From NCBI GenBank assembly GCA_017406565.1, contig JAFQYG010000001.1:1-60710 (forward strand): 60,710 nt of DNA, read 5' to 3'. Below are positions 58,145 to 60,710 of this stretch, piece by piece; within the stretch, counting starts at the first letter, position 1, and every line of letters begins with the position of its first letter. The notes below the pieces were generated by a model. It did no database searches and was not told the origin of the DNA. It saw only the letters and a list, made by a program, of their open reading frames with translations. A program made the translations under genes and the position numbers. This stretch comes from Candidatus Saccharimonadota bacterium. GTDB taxonomy: Bacteria; Patescibacteriota; Saccharimonadia; Saccharimonadales; Saccharimonadaceae.

Positions 58145-59059
58145 CTATCCTCCATTTGCCTCCGCGGCGAAATTAAATTTATTAATTGCACAATAATTAA
58201 AGTTTTCTAAGCCACTATCTACATCACCAGGTGGGGTACAAAAATCACCGCTCGACATCACATTGATACCGCCAGTTGATGTCCCTAGAATAAATGAAAC
58301 TGTGTAAAACATACTGTCAATTATTGCATTTGCCGCAGGAGTATCAGTACTAAGATTATAAATCGTCAACCCAGCATTATTGCCTAATAAATCATAAGGA
58401 GTTTCATCGAGAACGCCACCCAATTCTGTTTTCGTTATGTCAAAATTATTATCAGCATTACCAGCGCCCGTAACATAATCAGCCCCTGCTGCTACAATAC
58501 AAACCTGCCTATCTTCATCATGGATTTTAAGCAGTTTACCTTCAATATCAGTTGGTTCAGTAATGCCAGCATCAGTACGCAACTTGTAATGCAATTTAGC
58601 CTTTCCCGCCACCCCTTCGACCGTAGCATCACTGCCACTATAAAAATACCCAGAATTCCAAATGTATGAATAACTCCCCGTGCAAAATGCACCATATACT
58701 GGCACTGAATTTAGCTGCTTCTTCCCTAATTTCACATTAGCTCTCTTCGTCACAACCACAAAATTCTTCCCGTTATTATCCTCACATGCCTTTAAAACAG
58801 TAGAAGATGCAGATTCTTCATAAATATTACCACATTCATTCTTAACAGGATGAGCTGAAGCATTTTGAATTGCAGCCCTCATATCATCAACTATTTCCAT
58901 CCCCGTTGTATTAATTTGATTCAAAACAACACCACGGTGATAGGATGAAATTGAATTTGTAATAATGATCGCCACCGCCACCGAAAGAACTGCGATAAAC
59001 ACAACCGACAAAGACAACTCAACTAAAGTGAACCCTTCCTTTGCTTTTCTTTTATGCAT
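58145..59059 (-). CDS. Type IV prepilin-like protein
   Basis: 304 residues from the ATG at 59059. KEGFTLVELSLSVVF is a prepilin peptidase site (Gly-Phe-Thr-Leu-Val-Glu, with Glu5) followed by the hydrophobic helix. The ectodomain of about 270 residues has several Cys and is longer than ordinary pilins, as in minor pilins. TATAAT extended by TGT (59066-59071) lies 6 nt before this ATG; an in-frame GTG eight codons upstream would lie across the promoter. Confidence 0.85.
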   Translation of the reverse strand: MHKRKAKEGFTLVELSLSVVFIAVLSVAVAIIITNSISSYHRGVVLNQINTTGMEIVDDMRAAIQNASAHPVKNECGNIYEESASSTVLKACEDNNGKNFVVVTKRANVKLGKKQLNSVPVYGAFCTGSYSYIWNSGYFYSGSDATVEGVAGKAKLHYKLRTDAGITEPTDIEGKLLKIHDEDRQVCIVAAGADYVTGAGNADNNFDITKTELGGVLDETPYDLLGNNAGLTIYNLSTDTPAANAIIDSMFYTVSFILGTSTGGINVMSSGDFCTPPGDVDSGLENFNYCAINKFNFAAEANGG

Positions 59060-59098
59060 ATGCTTATTATAACACACTTTCACTGCTATTTTAACTTA

Positions 59099-59890
59099 TT
59101 ATTTACATTTATTATCACCCACATCATTGATTATTTCTATACCTGATGAATTACGTGAATTTCCCTTAATCCTTACATCGGCTCTACTGTCATATTTCAC
59201 CTCACCCATCGGATTAACGCAAAAATCAATTGGGTCAGGTTTAAAATTACTTTCAGTCAAATAACTCTTCAAAATACTGTTCACGGTAGCAGGCGTTTTC
59301 ATTGTCGCATTAACAGGAATCGCACTATTCGCCATTACATATGTATAAACTGTTCCAGATCTCGGATGCCGCACAATCAATAAAGTTGCCTTTATTGGTT
59401 TCAGACAATCAGCTGCATTACAAGCTGGCTGTATCCTAGCTGACCATTTTGGTTTATAACTCTCAACGATCCCAGCCAATCTTGCCACTTTCCCTTCTTC
59501 CTTAATAATCACATCCGCATTCGCATCACTTAGAGCTTTCAAAATACCACCACCCCCACCGCCAACATCACTAGTAGCATCCCCCACCACATCATATACA
59601 AAAGCTTCTTCCCCATTCACTTTATCTCCGGTAAAATTATATTCCTCCCCAAACGTCACTAATTTACCAAAAATCGCCTGTTTTGAACGACCAGAATCTG
59701 CATTCTGCACATTCATAGTTTCTGCATAAATATTTCTCAAAAACTCAGAAAAATTTTGCACTGAGTCATTAAATCGCTGCCTGAATACTGAACTTTGAAC
59801 GCCAAACGTCACCCCAAGAAACAAAAGCCCAGTAATCGCCAAAAACAAAGTTACTTCAATTATCGTAAAACCATTATGAACCTTTTTCAT
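59099..59890 (-). CDS. Type IV prepilin-like protein (FimT/GspH-like)
   Basis: 263 residues. HNGFTIIEVTLFLAITGLLFLG is a prepilin cleavage site and helix. The ectodomain includes QRFNDSVQNFSEFLRNIYAE, a FimT/GspH-like helical start, and two Cys near CNAADC. TATAAT extended by TGC (59897-59902) lies 6 nt before the ATG. It precedes the next prepilin gene by 39 nt; pilin assembly and peptidase genes are elsewhere. Confidence 0.8.
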   Translation of the reverse strand: MKKVHNGFTIIEVTLFLAITGLLFLGVTFGVQSSVFRQRFNDSVQNFSEFLRNIYAETMNVQNADSGRSKQAIFGKLVTFGEEYNFTGDKVNGEEAFVYDVVGDATSDVGGGGGGILKALSDANADVIIKEEGKVARLAGIVESYKPKWSARIQPACNAADCLKPIKATLLIVRHPRSGTVYTYVMANSAIPVNATMKTPATVNSILKSYLTESNFKPDPIDFCVNPMGEVKYDSRADVRIKGNSRNSSGIEIINDVGDNKCK

Positions 59891-59928
59891 ACTACCATTA
59901 TAGCATAAGCTTCATTTTTTAAAAAAAA

Positions 59929-60360
59929 TTAATGACTTGGGAATAAATACATCATCCATTTCTCTAAATTAGAGTAATCTCTCTCCTCTTTTTCATCAAT
60001 CGTAACTGTTTTATGCTTATTCTTTGCTTCTTCTGAATTCGCTGGCATCACTACCATCTTTTCACCAGGCAATTGTTTGTCTAATACTTTTCGAGCTAAC
60101 AGTTCTTGATATTCATCAGATTTATAATATTCATTTTCAAGTTCCGCTGTTTCCACTTCAACGTTCAACAACTCTAACGACTTCTTCTCAGCGGTCAATC
60201 TTTCAGTCAAGCTCCAATTTCGCGACATTGCCGTAATCGATTGATAGGTCCACATCAAACAAAGAAAAACCGCCAACATCAACACTACATTTTCTACTGA
60301 AAAATAATCATGTTTCAACTTATAAATCAACCGCCTATACTTAGTTTTAATCCCGTTCAT
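59929..60360 (-). CDS. FtsB/DivIC-like septum protein
   Basis: 143 residues from the ATG at 60360. One membrane segment (about 22-41) is followed by a coiled coil (LTAEKKSLELLNVEVETAELE) and the family's YYKSDEYQELLARKVLDKQLPGE block. FtsB/DivIC link the divisome to septal wall synthesis. TATAAT extended by TGT (60368-60373) lies 7 nt before this ATG, and another in-frame ATG overlaps the box. Confidence 0.8.
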   Translation of the reverse strand: MNGIKTKYRRLIYKLKHDYFSVENVVLMLAVFLCLMWTYQSITAMSRNWSLTERLTAEKKSLELLNVEVETAELENEYYKSDEYQELLARKVLDKQLPGEKMVVMPANSEEAKNKHKTVTIDEKEERDYSNLEKWMMYLFPSH

Positions 60361-60398
60361 GCTTATCATTATAACATTTTATGATAAAATAGAGTAGC

Positions 60399-60475
60399 GG
60401 GGGTATAGCTCAGCTGGTCAGAGCATGCGTCTTATACACGCAGTGTCCTTGGTTCGAGTCCAAGTACCCCCACCA
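60399..60475 (+). tRNA. tRNA-Ile(UAU)
   Basis: 77 nt with CCA encoded. Acceptor arms GGGGGTA/TACCCCC pair fully; the anticodon stem TGCGT/ACGCA encloses CTTATAC, giving anticodon TAT. Position 33 is T and position 37 is A, as in other A-ending readers. It would read AUA directly. Confidence 0.9.
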
Positions 60476-60512
60476 TAAGACTGCAAGTACTGGAGAGTCA
60501 TTCCAGGCCAAG

Positions 60513-60540
60513 AATACCCCATTTTACAGGGGTATTTTTG
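60513..60540 (+). terminator. Terminator after tRNA-Ile
   Basis: AATACCCC, 8 nt, GGGGTATT, then TTT. Nothing recognisable follows to the end of the window. Confidence 0.85.
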
Positions 60541-60710
60541 GTATTTCATTTTTTATGCGATCAAAATATGCTCATAAATAACGCTAGCTTTTATTACTTT
60601 TTTTGTAAGATCCGCCAACTAGTACGAAAAAACTGTGCAATAGACCAGCGACCGGACAGCCCAAAATGGCACTTTTTTATTTGCGTTACATTTCTTATCC
60701 ATTTTGCTAT

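Noticed and set aside
1-60710. Recoded UGA (Gly) as in Gracilibacteria/Absconditabacteria
   Set aside because: Conserved genes such as recA, pnp, lepA, radA and tpiA read full length under the standard code without in-frame UGA.
1-60710. Insertion sequences, phage genes and toxin-antitoxin modules
   Set aside because: No transposase, integrase, capsid, terminase or recognisable toxin-antitoxin pair was seen on either strand.

Overview
The window most likely comes from a Candidatus Saccharibacteria (TM7 / Patescibacteria) genome. It is AT-rich and densely packed, and it uses the standard code: UGA is a stop throughout, which argues against Gracilibacteria and Absconditabacteria. It combines a full information-processing and wall-building core with many secreted, single-anchor or giant surface proteins typical of this group. 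These include a FISUMP/InlB protein, a DUF11 surface protein with an NTG-type tail, a fibro-slime protein, a lamin-tail protein, CPR-type T4SS pilin and VirB6-like proteins, type IV pilin-like proteins and an FtsB-like protein. The lineage is inferred from gene content, not from a phylogeny.

Layout. 1-464: 5' end of a 23S rRNA gene (minus strand) with its own consensus promoter and no 16S gene next to it. 465-4692: a surface module with a FISUMP protein, a DUF916-like anchored protein and a small protein sharing the FISUMP protein's N-terminal domain. 4741-8505: membrane-anchored single-Cys thioredoxin-like and rhodanese proteins, a secreted HNH nuclease, an unknown acidic protein and a membrane-anchored HExxH protease. 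8542-17254: prolyl-tRNA editing, PgeF, three membrane proteins, YchF, L19, an RNase HII-YraN fusion, and radA-ruvC-ruvA. 17275-25408: an 1169-residue secreted protein, MurC, TsaE, a half-length TsaB and a fibro-slime operon. 25426-30265: LepA, PNPase and S15 with a small gene set between pnp and rpsO. 30313-40624: a T4SS pilin / NlpC-like fusion, TruB, a PRC-barrel protein, recA-Nudix-recX, murB-folD, and a VirB6-like pair. 40738-44977: the DUF11 protein and two repeat-rich proteins with structured leaders. 45024-49764: tRNA-Gly, tRNA-His, two unknown proteins, TpiA, a PfkB-like/aldolase fusion and a HAD protein. 49817-52134: L25, GrpE, HrcA with CIRCE, and a small ORF. 52169-56511: a nucleotide kinase, a lamin-tail protein, and a membrane protein / flavoprotein operon. 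56529-60540: tRNA-fMet with a broken partial copy, a pilin-like operon, an FtsB-like protein and tRNA-Ile(UAU).

Expression logic. At 18 genes a perfect TATAAT lies exactly 6-7 bp upstream of the start codon, usually as TGnTATAAT, so the mRNA should begin at or next to the AUG (leaderless). Other genes use Shine-Dalgarno sites, including three tiny ORFs with a near-perfect AAAGGAGGG. Long structured leaders are confined to a few loci: 23S rRNA, pnp, and the 42.0-44.0 kb surface genes.

Most unusual items: two related GC-rich palindromic elements carried in frame inside lepA and recX, resembling in concept the Rickettsia palindromic elements; a PfkB-like domain that has lost its GAGD motif fused to an intact class I aldolase beside tpiA; a 16-nt perfect complementarity between the leaders of two neighbouring surface genes; an initiator tRNA lacking one of its three G:C pairs, preceded by a broken duplicate that includes an antisense part; tRNA-Ile(UAU); and a solitary 23S gene with a TTGACA-17-TATAAT promoter.
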